Source: Chamaecrista fasciculata | Taxonomy: Eukaryota > Streptophyta > Magnoliopsida > Fabales > Fabaceae | Direction of reading: 5' to 3' | Assembly: GCA_003254925.1 (NCBI GenBank) | Contig: QANZ01055964.1 | Coordinates: 99,646 to 163,645, forward strand | DNA length: 64,000 bases | In this document: piece after piece, positions 1 to 10,829 of the stretch | How positions within the stretch are numbered: the first letter of the stretch is position 1 | How the letters are laid out: the number at the start of each line of letters is the position of its first letter | Translations under genes and position numbers: made by a program | The notes under the pieces: model-generated | Told to the model about the DNA's origin: nothing | Seen by the model: only the letters and a program-made list of their open reading frames with translations | Databases searched by the model: none

Positions 1-593
1 ACAATTAATTAATCATTGATTTGATTAAAAAATAAACTCAAAATTCAAAATTGATAACAAATTTTCTGCAAAAGATTAAAATGAAAAACAACACCTAACA
101 AAGATAAAATTAGAATAAATTTAATATATGATTAATCAAAATTAACTATTATTAAATACTTACCTCTTGGACAAGAAACATAAAACTATTGTCATATATA
201 TAGATCCATCATAAATTATAATATATAGCTATGAAACATGGACACGCACACATAAACACATCAAATTCTTAAAGTTATACGATACGACACGACATATATT
301 TTTTTGTATAAATAATTAAAAAATTATAATTTTTGATGAAAACTTTTTAAATTATAATATTTATTCATATTAATGTTATATATATAATTATTTTATATTA
401 TTTGTTATGTTAAAGTTAAAAAAATAATTTTATATTCTAAAACTTATAAATATGTGTCGAACGACAACACGCCTTCAAAATAAAGTGTTAATGTTTTCAT
501 GGGTATATAGCGTAGTATATCATCCCCTAATAATTGCACTATAATATGTATATATATATAGTAAAAAATGAAAACAAATAGTCAAATGTATAC
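1..593 (-). other. Start of intron 1 of P450 gene A, running off the left edge
   Basis: On the minus strand this follows the GT donor of the first exon at 594-702, so it is the start of intron 1 of a gene whose remaining exons lie outside the window. The part around 120-230 is recognisably similar to the corresponding intron of pseudogene B (about 5207-5340), which supports duplication of one ancestral gene. A copy of a dispersed AT-rich repeat (232-500) sits inside. No exon 2 is visible here. Confidence 0.6.
232..500. repeat. Dispersed AT-rich foldback repeat, family 5, copy a
   Basis: The ends carry inverted 'ATGGACAC'/'GTGTT..CAT'-like motifs, and the body has 'ATACGACACGACATAT' and 'AAACTTATAAATATGTGTCG' blocks. 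The same blocks recur at 5746-6241, 20006-20225, 57692-58009 and 60330-60640. No coding capacity. Probably a MITE; superfamily not determined. Confidence 0.6.
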
Positions 594-702
594 CTGGTGC
601 ACGCTTTCGAGCATCTTTGCTGCTTGGGTGTAAGAAGGAAAATAGAATGTAAATGAATGTCAAAAGCAGGAATGCAGGAATTACTATAGTTGAAGGAAAC
701 AT
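594..702 (-). CDS. Cytochrome P450 gene A, first exon only (CYP736-like, partial)
   Basis: The ATG is at 702-700. It encodes 36 codons plus one base: MFPSTIVIPAFLLL and onward, an N-terminal membrane anchor, then a basic stretch ending ...RKRAP with the first base of a Gly codon. A GT donor follows at 593. This matches the first-exon form of genes B and D, where a short anchor exon ends within the proline-rich hinge (P-P-G-P) that precedes LPIIGN. Family knowledge: plant microsomal P450s are anchored in the ER by this segment. The rest of the gene would lie to the left of the window, so it is unknown whether this copy is functional. Exon 1 is nearly identical to that of B, pointing to recent duplication. 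Confidence 0.75.
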
Positions 703-1626
703 CTTCAATCATATTGTTGCTTTATGAGAAAATGGAGTAATTTGATTAATTTCACTTCCTACAAATTTATTATCCTTAACGTACGCTATATATATATATA
801 TATATAAAAATATAAATACACACTGTGACACACACATTCCATGTGTTTCAGGCTTTCAACATGCAATTGATATCCACTAACTATCCTCTCGAACAAATCT
901 AACATAAATCTAATTTTTTAATAAAGCCAAATGTAAACAAGTAGACAATATTGATTTGGTTCCAAAAAAAAAAAAGTAGACAATATTGATTGCTTATCTT
1001 TAAATTTTAAAGATAAAGTTAATTAAATCATGTCAGATTAATTCTGTATAATATAAATATAAAGGATATAGATAGAATCTATTTTTATGAAATCTTTTGT
1101 CGGTACCAAATACCAATAATGAATCATATGTCTGTTGTCCTTTTTCTTTGTATGGTTTCTTTTTCTCGGCCAACTTATGTCTGTCCGTTATGCAATATAA
1201 AAAAATATGAAATATAATATTATTTGAGAAAAATTTTAGTATTTGATATTTGAATTTGTATGAACAAATTAGTTTTGAATAATTGAAATATACAACTTAA
1301 TTCTTGAAATATCACAATCATCAATGATTTGTTCTTTTTTTTTTGACAATTTGCCCCCTTAATTCGAAATGATTTTTTATTTTTTAGTACGTGAATTTAT
1401 ATCTTTTGTCTCTAAATTTGTATCGAAATTTTATATTTTGTTATTGAATTTGATCTTGAGACCAAATCGTTAACTATTACAATATTTCAAAAACTTAATT
1501 GTATATTTTAATTATTTAAGAACTAATTTGTTGATTTGGTACAATTGAAAAACTATATGAAAAATAAGTTTTCTCTATTAATTTATATGAAATTAAATAC
1601 AGAAGGTTAAAATCTCATTATTTTTG
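703..1626. other. AT-rich upstream region of P450 gene A
   Basis: The expected promoter side of gene A. It contains an (AT)n run near 790, a short duplication of 'AGTAGACAATATTGATT' (about 941-990), and a degenerate foldback at about 1245-1560 whose arms read 'ATATACAACTTAATTCTTG' and its inverse. No gene is seen. Confidence 0.5.
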
Positions 1627-1798
1627 GTTGCCCAAGGTATCCCCTAGCCCGATAGGCTAAGGACTAATCCTCCACGGATCTGAGTTCCATTTAAGAGTTT
1701 GGCGCTGGCCAATTGGTTGTTCCATACACAAGGCGGGAATCGAACTCCCAATACTTGCTTAAGCGTCCTAGTGAGCTAACCACTAGACCAACTAAGCT
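1627..1798 (-). mobile_element. tRNA-derived SINE (minus strand)
   Basis: Read on the minus strand it starts with an RNA polymerase III A-box-like motif (TCTAGTGGTTAGCTCACTAG). About 35 bases later comes a B-box-like motif (GAGTTCGATTCCCGCC). A tRNA-unrelated body follows, with 'GGATTAGTCCTTAGCC' and 'GGGATACCTTGGG'-type sequence resembling plant Au-like SINEs. I find no clear target-site duplication. It is not a functional tRNA because no complete cloverleaf is formed. Confidence 0.65.
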
Positions 1799-2725
1799 TG
1801 ATTTAAATTAGTCATAGTGGGTACATGATTTTAGGAATAAATGGTTATTTTATTTTATTTCTTTTTTATTTAATTATATGTATTTTGTCTATATAAAGAA
1901 TTTGCTTCGTACATATCATATAAAGCTACGAATCAAATTTCAAGATTTTATAAGTTCTCACCTTTTTTTTCATAAAAATACCAACAAAACTGGCTGATAC
2001 ATATTGACTTAAAGTGTCGGTTTTTATTTTTAACCAATACACATAATAAAGCATAATATTTATAAATGAGAGATAAAGAAAGAGTCTTACTTTTATTTTT
2101 TTTATTATTTAATGCATTAGTATTGGACAATATCCATTTCCAAACCTACCAAACCAACTCTTATCTTGTGTCCATTAGAAAATGTTCTCATGGACAGTCT
2201 TAACTAACATATATATATATATGCATTTGAAAATGAAAAAAAAGGTTATTCATCATCATGTGGTATCGAGGTTCTATTCCACCATCAAGCTCCCAATTAA
2301 AACAATGTACGAATTGAGCCAAAACAAGTTTCACTGTACTCACACCCATTTGGATCCCTGGACATTTCCTTTTACCCGACCCAAATGGTATTAATTGAAA
2401 ATGATGCCCTTGAAGATCAATTTCACCATCTAAGAATCTTTTCGGGTAGAACACGTCAGCATTATCCGATCATATCTTAGGATCTCGTCCTATGGCCCAC
2501 ACATTAACCATGACACGTGACTTTTTGTCTATGTAGTATCCATTCACAATGACATCCTCATCAGTTGATGCCCTAGGTAAGAATGGCGCAACAGGATGGA
2601 GTCGAAATGTCTCCTTCACCACCATATTCAAGTAATCCAACTTTGATAAATCATTTTCTTCCACTATTCTGTTCATACCAACCACATTTTGTAGCTCTTG
2701 TTGAAGATTTTTCATCACTCTTGGA

Positions 2726-2771
2726 TTTCTTAGTAGTTCTGATAAACCTTTCTTAGTAGTTCTGATAAACC
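2726..2771. repeat. Perfect 23-bp tandem duplication inside P450 pseudogene B
   Basis: The unit at 2726-2748 is repeated exactly at 2749-2771 and lies in the exon 3 stretch coding LSELLRN. Its length is not a multiple of three, so it shifts the reading frame. Removing one copy would make the frame continuous with the downstream NPRVMKNLQ segment. The two units are identical, suggesting a recent event. Confidence 0.92.
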
Positions 2772-3161
2772 CCACTCAATGGCCACTGCTGAAGTATCAT
2801 AAGATGCAGAGATAATCTCTAATGCAATGGTCTTAATATTGTCTCGAGTAATTTTTTGTCTTTTTTCATCATCATCTTCTTCTTCCTTGGGTAGGTGATT
2901 CATTAGTGAGAGTAATATGTGTATAGAGTTTTCATGATGTTTTTGTGCATGTGAGGAAGCTTCCTCTTGCTCTTTCATTATCTTCTCCAAAGCATGGACA
3001 AGTGCTTTACTTGTTTCCTTTAAGCGTCGTGTCAATCCCTAATCAATCCATGTAACAAGATTTCAACTTTGGATTTATGAAAACGTTGCTAGCTAGTACA
3101 TTAATTTTAGGCAAAAGTGTAATTATTTATCTAGATAAATGTTAGCCTATATATATATATT

Positions 3162-3498
3162 GGTAAATTACACTTTGGTACCATGTGGTTTGGTCATATT
3201 TCACTTTGGTACCCTGTGGTTTGAAAAATGACACTTTGGTATCCTGTAGTATTCTCCATTAACACTTTGGTACCTTTTTGAGCTATTTTGTAATTTTAAC
3301 CATAACAAATTTTGCAAAAATTACACTTTGACCCTAAATTTTTTTTAAAAGTTTTCATTTTAGTCCCTAGATAATATGAATCCATGGATATATTTGTAAT
3401 TTTCTAAAAATATTTGGGGTCAATATGTAATTTTTGAAAAATTTGTTATGGTTAAAATTACAAAATAGCTCCAAAGGATACCAAAGTGTAATTTACCC
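3162..3498. mobile_element. MULE-like foldback MITE, family 1 (intron 2 of pseudogene B)
   Basis: Left end GGTAAATTACACTTTGG, right end the inverse ending AATTTACCC. Arms contain iterated 'ACTTTGGTACC' phrases and the shared inner block 'AACCATAACAAATTTTGC'. The right arm is shortened compared with the 399-429 bp copies. It belongs to the same family as 4276-4683, 16377-16775 and 33955-34383. Confidence 0.75.
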
Positions 3499-4275
3499 AT
3501 ATAAATATATATATATAAGTGTAAAATTATATATAAAGGCCAATTTATCACATATTATCACAACTTGAATTTTGGATTTTTCTAAATTAATGTAAGGCTA
3601 TAGTGGACAATACATAAACCAATTAATTAGAATCAAGACGATACCTGAAGATCAAATGGTGCTAGGCATGGCACATAATCTGCCAAATTAAAAGCTCCAG
3701 CTAGATTCAAACATTGTGTGACAAGACCCTTCAAATCAAACTGATCATCCTTATTACGCCCAAATATAATCATAAACACTATATCTTCCAAAAGCTCATG
3801 CACCTTCTCACTAAGGTTTACAACCTCACCCATGGCTGCAGATTTCTCAATTGATTTCACCATAGCTTGCACCTCCTTACTCCTTACAAGACCAAAGGAC
3901 TCTAATTTTGAAGCACTCAAAAGATGTAAAGAGCACATTTTCTTCATGTCTCGCCAATACGAGCCATACTCAGAAAATGCCACACCCTTTGTGCCATAAA
4001 AGATGTAATCAGTGGCTTGAATCTTGGGACGACTTGCAAAACAAGGGTCATGGTCTTGAGGAATAGTTCAGCAGCTTCAGCAGAGGACACTACAATGGCT
4101 GGGACCTGTCCTAACCGAAGGGACATGATGGGTCCATACTTTTTGGCTAGAGATTGAAGGCTTCGATGTGGGAGTGACCCTAACAAGTGTAGGTTTCCGA
4201 TGATTGGGAGAGCTAAGGGACCTAATCATAGAATAAATGGTGAAGAGAAATCAAATCTCAATTCCTTTTTATTTT

Positions 4276-4683
4276 GGGTAAATTACACTTTGGTACCCTG
4301 TGGTTTAACCCTATTTCACTTTGGTATCTTGTGGTTTGAAACCTGACACTTTGGTACCCTGTGGTATTCTTCATTAACACTTTGGTACCCTTTGGAGCTA
4401 TTTTGTAATTTTAACCATAACAAATTTTTCAAAAATTACATATTAACCCCAAAAAATTTTCAAAAAATTACAAATAGGTCCCAGGATACATATTATCTAG
4501 GGACTAAAATGAAAACTTTAAAAAAATTTTGGGGTCAATATGTAATTTTTGTAAAATTTGTTATGGTTAAAATTACAAAATAATTCTAAATGGTACCAAA
4601 GTGTTAATGGAGAATACCACATGATACCAAAGTGAAATTATTAAATAGGGTCAAACCACATGGTACCAAAGTGTAATTTACCC
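4276..4683. mobile_element. MULE-like foldback MITE, family 1 (intron 1 of pseudogene B)
   Basis: 408 bp with long inverted ends (GGGTAAATTACACTTTGG and inverse). It is flanked by a perfect 9-base duplication TTTTATTTT at 4267-4275 and 4684-4692. A 9-base duplication is typical of Mutator-like elements. Each arm repeats 'CACTTTGGTACCCTGTGG'-type units about every 35 bases. It lies 54 bases before the exon 2 acceptor on the minus strand. No coding capacity. Confidence 0.85.
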
Positions 4684-5381
4684 TTTTATTTTTGGTACTA
4701 AGATGTAATATATTAATTAGACAAAATAAAGAGTAAGAGAGGCACATTAATCCCCTTAAGTGCATTATAGGTGAAATACTGAAGTGAAAGAAATCGTTAG
4801 AGAGAGAATGTATTAAAAGTATGGGAAATTCACTGATACTTTCTCTCTCTAATTGTTCTTTTCTCTTTCAGCACTTCATCTATACACTAAAAGGAATCTA
4901 AATTGAGTTAGAGAGAGGTGTCAGTGTAACCCATTCTTTTTTGAACTGTTCATTTCTTGTTAACACTACATTGTATTGATAATACATATGAGCACCCATG
5001 TGGAAAGGGATGTTTCTTCTAATTCAATTCTTTATGACTTCACATTTTAGGATATATAGCTGCTATTTATTTGTTAACAGAATTGTTATCATTAATTATA
5101 TTGACCATGAATTCTAATAAAATAATGCACTTAAAAAACTAAATTTGATAACAAACAAATCTTTTACTGATTAAATATAATTAATTGAAAAACAAAATCT
5201 GATTAATAGTAAATTAAAAATAAATTATTAAATACCATGGTAGATCAAAATATAAAATGTTAATTTTTACTTTCTTTGACAACAAAAATAGGAAATCCTT
5301 GTCATAGATCCATCATAAGTACAGTTACATATGAAATAGTTTTAAGATTCCCCTATTAACTCCATTAACAACAACAACAAC

Positions 5382-5417
<36 letters not shown>
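5382..5417. repeat. (AAT)n microsatellite
   Basis: About a dozen AAT units in intron 1 of pseudogene B, just downstream of exon 1 in transcript order, preceded by a few AAC units. Confidence 0.9.
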
Positions 5418-5745
5418 TACATGTATATATATATATATATACCTGGTGCACGCTTCCGAGTATCTTTGTTTGGGTGGAAGAAGGAAAATAGAATGTAAAT
5501 GAATGTCAAAAGCAGGAATGCAGCAATGACTATTGTTGAAGGAAACATCTTCAATTCGATCAATTATATATTTTTTCTTTCAGTGAAAATGGAGGACGTT
5601 CCTATAGCTACATTGATATATATAGAATTAAAGCAACGAATGCCAAATATACCTCATATGATAATTAAGTTTCAGCATGATATTCGTGATATCCCACTGA
5701 AATAATTAATACAAAGGTAAACGATTAAGTATATACGTACAATAT

Positions 5746-6241
5746 CTATGAAATATGGACTAATACAGACAGGGACATGATACAGACACATTGATACGTT
5801 AAATTTTTAAAATTACATGATACGACACGGTATAATATTTATATATATATAAATAATTAAAAGGATTTTTTTAACATGTACCCTTAGGGCACATTTTAAG
5901 GTTTCTTCTGATTGGTTAGTAAAGCATCTCATATCTTGAAATCTACAAAAAATCATTTAAAAGATAATTTTTAATGTTTGAAAACTCACTTGACCAATCA
6001 AAAAAACTTTAACATGTGCCCTTAATTAAAAATATACAAATTTCAATAAAAACTTTAAAAATTATAATATCTATTTATAATATATGTCATATGTGTCATT
6101 ATTTTATATTGTTTGTCATGTTAAGTTACACAAATTAATTTTATATTCTGAAACTTATGAATATGCGTTGTACAAGTGTCGAACACGAACACTTGTTTAC
6201 ACGATGACACATCCTTAAAATGAAGTGTCCATACTTCATGG
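5746..6241. repeat. Family 5 repeat copy b, interrupted by a family 6 repeat
   Basis: Both halves of family 5 ('GATACGACACGG' side and 'GAAACTTATGAATATGCG' side) are present but separated. About 150 bases (roughly 5877-6025) of another dispersed repeat lie between them, beginning and ending with TAACATGT(A/G)CCCTTA. The inner repeat matches those at 47693-47873 and 55508-55685 in reverse orientation, so it inserted after the family 5 copy. Lies upstream of pseudogene B. Confidence 0.65.
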
Positions 6242-6729
6242 CAGAGTATACTATGCTTCTTATATTTTTACACAAAACGTTAAATTCATGTCAAATCAAT
6301 TGACATACATTATGTAGGAGATTGATGCACGGAATCTGTGAAATATTTTGTCGGTTCCAATCATATATTGTTCTTTTGGGTTATGTGTTGGCCACTATTT
6401 TTTGTCCGTTGGTATTCAGGATTTCAGGAATTGAATTATTTGTACTTCTTTTCAAAATGATAATGTTAATTTAACTAAAAAAGAAAAATGAATAGAAGTG
6501 AGAGAAAAAGAAAGAGCCTTATTACTTTTTATCTTTCATTGTTGCCACTTACTTTTGTTACAATAGTGGAAATTAAATATTCATTTCCGAACATATGAAA
6601 CAAACCATGCATGCATGTCTTATCTCTTTCATTAGAAAACGGGAAATTAAGGTCTTTAAGGTCTTGCAACTCTCTCAAGCCTTTATGGGAGAAAGGTCAA
6701 TAATTTTGTTTCACTGTTTCACTTTCTCT

Positions 6730-6960
6730 TTTACCAATGGATTAGAATGAATTGTGAAAGTACTTTGTTTGTTGATGTCATTCCTTGGAAAATTATTTTT
6801 CCTTACACAATTAGAGAAATTTGGCTCAATCGTAATTCTGATATGCTCTTCCAAAGTCAGACTCATCTTCCTACTAAAATTCTTGAAACTGAGCAAAATT
6901 CAAGGTTGCAGAACTTCATTTCCATTGCCAAGAAAATCATCCGAATAAATCCTTTATAAA
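6730..6960 (+). mobile_element. Small fragment of a LINE-type ORF2 (uncertain)
   Basis: A short plus-strand reading frame contains the phrase REIWLNRNSDMLFQ, which resembles the 'IW..RN..F' segment between the zf-RVT region and RNase H of plant non-LTR retrotransposons. Only about 70 codons survive and no other domain is visible. Just before it (6580-6650) is sequence similar to the 3' flank of pseudogene B (2137-2184), so the fragment sits in a duplicated P450 flank. Confidence 0.4.
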
Positions 6961-7790
6961 GTTAATATTGACTCTTTAATTTTTTTTTTTGGAAGAAAGC
7001 AGTTGGTAATTACCAAAAACGAACAATATAATTAAAAATGTGTTTTGTACAATTTTTTTAAAAATATTTTATAGAAATGTTTCTTGAAACAGATTACAAA
7101 CAGGAAACATAAAAAAAAATATTTTTTTTTCGTAGAAATATGGATTAAATTAGCAAACAGAGTTCAGACAGAAATTACAAGATACATCAGCAAATTAAAA
7201 CAGAACATAAAAACAGAAGAAGCCCCTAAATAGTGAACTATCCAATTCCACGAGGGAAGTAGGTGCCAAAACAAACTAACATATGATGTTTTATAGCTTT
7301 ACACAAAAGTAAATTATTCAACCACACTAATATTATCCTTTAGTAATTGTCAAACTTAAGAGAATATAAAAATTAGAATTATTTATGTTAACATAATTTA
7401 AATAAGAATAAGAATGAATTTTTTGAATTTATAAAATAAACATGTTTCTTAAATATTAAAAATTTAAAAATAAAAATACTTCAAAAATAAAAATATAAAA
7501 TATTTTCTTAAACAAAACGCATCCTTAACTTCTTACTTCTGTTTGATTGATGTGTTTTATGTTACTCCCCCATTTCACGTCTATTTACAATCACTTCGAA
7601 GCATTTTTATTGCATCATTAGGACATGGATTTAGAACTCATTTGGAAAATTTATTTTTCCATTATTGTTCACATTGTGCCCATGAATTGATTACCAAAAC
7701 AACCCACCAGATTGTGGACAATGTGAACAGCTAATTAACAAGGTTACAAGGATGATTAATTGGACCTTCCATACCAAAATCCAAAAAAGA
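6961..7790. other. AT-rich intergenic DNA, no recognised feature
   Basis: Homopolymer-rich sequence between the LINE-like fragment and P450 remnant C. Short open frames here match nothing I know. Confidence 0.5.
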
Positions 7791-8632
7791 TTAATCTTCA
7801 TGTGGTATATGAAGGAGGCGAGGAGTTGGAACAACTAACAATGGCTTAGATCTTGGTATTGAGAGGCCAAATGTCTCTGTCATATCCAAGTCACAAGGAT
7901 CCATCCCACCATCAAGCTCCCAATCAAAGCAATGCACTAATTGATCCAAAACAAGTTTCATTGTACTCACACCCATTTGGATCCCGGGACATTTTCTGCG
8001 ACCCGACCCAAATGGTATTAGTTGAAAATCATGCCCTTGAAGATCTATCTTATTGTCCAAGAATCTTTCTGGGTAAAACACATCAGCGTTCTCCGACCAC
8101 ACCTTAAGATCTCGCCCTATAGCCCATACATTAACTAGGATTCGTGACTTTTTCTCTATGTAGTATCCATTAACTGTAACATTTTCTATGGATGCTCGAG
8201 GCACCAATGGTGCTACGGGATGGAGTCTCAATGTCTCTTTAACCACCATATTCAAGTAACCCAACTTGGAAAAATCATTTTCTTCCACTATTCTGTTCAT
8301 TCCAACCACATTTTGTAGCTCATTTTGAAGATTCTTCATGACTCTTGGATTTCTTAGGAGTTTCGATAAACCCCATTCGATGGCAACAGTAGAAGTTTCG
8401 TATGATCCTGAGATCATCTCTAATGCAATGGCCTTGATGTTTTCTCGAGTAATTTCATGGCTTTCTTCATTTTGTCTTTGGGTGGGTGCTTAATTAATGA
8501 GAGTAATACATGAAGGAAGTCCTCATGTTGGGGATGGTTTTGTACATTTAAGGCTTCCTCGTGCTCTTCTATTATCTTCTCCAAGACTTGGTCAATTGCT
8601 TCAATTGTTTCCTTTGAGCGTTGTGCCAATCC
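7791..8632 (-). pseudogene. Cytochrome P450 remnant C (third exon only)
   Basis: Equivalent to exon 3 of gene D. It starts after an AG acceptor at 8632 with G-L-A-Q-R-S-K (GLTRRLK in B and D) and runs to a stop at 7791-7793. It keeps SGSYETST in helix I, KETLR (ExxR), PERF and the heme motif [10 protein letters not shown], with a complete C-terminus ending IPHED. One A is missing near 8452-8455 compared with copies B and D (the K-I-T-R-E-N segment), which breaks the frame. No exon 1 or exon 2 is found in the 6 kb upstream, which holds transposons instead. This is therefore a truncated copy, unlikely to make an enzyme. Confidence 0.88.
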
Positions 8633-9542
8633 CTGATCGATGTAATAAGATATATATTTGTCATTGACTACTCAACTTTAGTTGATGAAAATAGTAATTA
8701 TACGTACTTTAATAATTTAATTTGAATTCTTTATTATTTTTTTCCGAGAACAAGTAGGTTTGTACTTAGAGGTTAAGAGTAAAACACAGAAACATAAAAA
8801 ATAACATATCAAATTAAACAATATTAAGGTTTTAACAAATAATGAAACAATCATTAGGATGTTCTTAAATAGGGGAAAACAAAACACTTAAAGTAAATAC
8901 TTGGCAAGACAAGAGGATTTAAGCTAAAGTAAATCAAAGTCTATTCTAAAGAGCTCAAAGAAAATAGTAGTTTTCTCTCTAATTCTCCTTTGCTGAAATT
9001 GCTTTCTCCCCTCATGTGTTCTCTTTCTAAAATCTCATTCTATATACTTCCTCACTCGATGTCTCACTTTCTCTTTTTCTTCTCTTTGTCTTTCTCCTCC
9101 TCCTTCCCTTGATCTCTTTTTTTCTTCCCTCTTATGAGAATGGACTAGAAAAATTATCGAATCTACATTCTTTCTCCACTTTCCTCTTTATTCATTTTAT
9201 TTTTATCTCCAAATAAATATTAATATTAATCATAAAATTGGTGTAGGGCCCACAATTGAGGGATATGGGGATGATAATAGTTTTCTCTCTCCATAAAATA
9301 GGCTTAGTCGACTTATATGAGGAAAAAGTCAGGAGTTTGGCTTCTTTGGCTAAAATAACAAATTGGTCCTTAATTAGTTCACTTCCTTTCATAAAAGTCC
9401 CTACAATGTTGTATAAGATAAAAATATGGTATTTATAATTACTAATAAGGTTAGGAGATGATAGGGTTTGAGCTCAATAGAACACTACTTTATTTACTAA
9501 AGATTAAATCCTTACCTTACTTACTTAAAGTAATCATGATTA
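8633..9542. other. Former P450 intron and flank, no exons seen
   Basis: The first bases are the intron 2 acceptor side of remnant C. A CT-rich stretch (8970-9190) follows. I searched by eye for the LPIIGN and PFDLQ exons in both strands and did not find them. Confidence 0.5.
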
Positions 9543-9547
9543 AACAC

Positions 9548-10824
9548 TGTTGGACTAAAATTTAACATCAAATAGTTTTTGATTATTTACAAAAATTTGA
9601 TTATCCTGAGGACTGCGCTGAAAACGTTCCTTAATAAGTACTTCAGGATCCTTTAACGAAAATCGAGCTGTGAATTAGCCACCACATGTTTTAAATCGAA
9701 ATTGGAAATGTCTCAATCTTTATCAGAAAACAATCATATTAAAGGCATGATTTCATATCACAAATGCGCTATTAAATTAGAGATGCATCATTGTTCCTAT
9801 CGTCATTAATATTGAATATTTCTATATCAGGAAACAAATTGAATTAATGAGCATCAGAATCGCCCTTTATATATAATCATATAATATCTGTCTACAATTC
9901 TGTTCAATCAAATTAAAGCTGCATACATTGACTATATCGTTTTTATTGCAGGTTAGCAACAAATCAGATTCCACATTTATAATTGATTGACGAAAATCAA
10001 GGAAATGCCAAATTGATGTTGTTATTGCTGATATCTGTTCAACGGCCATTTCCCTGAGACTATAAAAGGATGAGAGCTTGAAACGAGAAGACTCTGATCA
10101 TTGAAGCTAAAAAGTGCAGTTGCTGTGTGCATCCTGAGTGATCATCCTGAGTATTGCTGTGTGCAATTTCCTGGAGCTTTGTGCTCATTGTTCTTGAGTG
10201 AAATCTCTTAGAGATAAATCTGAAAAAGAAAAATTGTAATTTGTGAGTTAAGTGTGAGGAAAATCTTCAAGGAGGTAAAAGTGAGCTTCTAGGGTGAAAC
10301 CTTGTAGAGGTGAGCCGTGTGTGGTTCCGTAGGAAGCAATATCCTGAGAGACTGTCCTTGGAGTGGTTTTTGGGTTAAGTGGTAAAACCTTGAGAGGTGA
10401 TCCCAAGCTTCGTGCAGATTGTATTGAGATACAATATATATATATATAGACCTCTAGCTGGTTGGTTAGAGGTGTGGATGTAGGATAAGGGAAATTTCCG
10501 TATCAAGGATCATACCCTTATTTGAACCACTAAAAGTTCTGATGTTGCTTCTTCTTTCCTTAGCTTTTATATTCCTGTATTCTGGTCTTTGGTAGTTATC
10601 CTGCGTTTTCTAACTTGCAAACCTTTTAAAGAATATTTCTTAAAACAAATCAGATTCTGTTCTTAAGGAAGTATTTTTAAAAGAACCTTGACTTTTATAT
10701 CTTAAGGAAACAATATACTTCTCAAGGAAAGTGTTTCAAAGGATTAATTTACTTATAAGAAAAATCTTTAAAAATCCAATTCACCCCCCCTCTTGGGCTA
10801 TTTTCACTAGCATGTTTTCTAACA
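9548..10824 (+). mobile_element. Solo LTR of a Copia-type retrotransposon
   Basis: 1277 bp, starting TGTTGG and ending CTAACA, flanked by a perfect 5-base duplication AACAC at 9543-9547 and 10825-10829. A 5-base duplication and TG...CA ends are the signature of an LTR inserted by integrase. The 3' part has 'CAATTCACCCCCCCTCTTGG', common at the ends of plant Copia LTRs. No primer-binding site, gag or pol is present, and the duplication directly flanks one LTR. It therefore arose by LTR-LTR recombination. Orientation is inferred from the 3' motif. Confidence 0.85.
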
Positions 10825-10829
10825 AACAC

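Larger units (their letters stand above)
2246..5548 (-). pseudogene. Cytochrome P450 pseudogene B (CYP736-like)
   Basis: Three exons can be traced: 5443-5548 (anchor), 3645-4221 (LPIIGN to PFDLQ) and about 2246-3049 (GLTRRLK to the heme region). Conserved motifs survive: C-helix WRDMKK, ASYDTS in helix I, KETFR (ExxR), PKRF and the heme ligand loop FGSGKRKCPG. Four lesions break it. One base is missing near 4051-4053, in the K-T-H codons of exon 2. A 23-base tandem duplication at 2726-2771 shifts frame after GLSELLR. TGG became TGA at 2470-2472 (the W of the I-W-S motif). About 83 bases coding the C-terminal FGLSIPRSK region are deleted compared with copy C. Introns carry MULE MITEs at 3162-3498 and 4276-4683. 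CYP71-clan membership is firm; CYP736 is my best family match. Confidence 0.9.

Noticed and set aside
1627..1798. Possible tRNA gene (A and B boxes)
   Set aside because: No full cloverleaf or acceptor stem; the downstream body fits a SINE. The same reasoning applies to 62235-62403 and to the copies at 38114-38656.
5384..5417. Short regular repeats considered as a CRISPR-like array
   Set aside because: Simple (AAT)n microsatellite without spacers; the same holds for 50046-50097 and 52208-52284.
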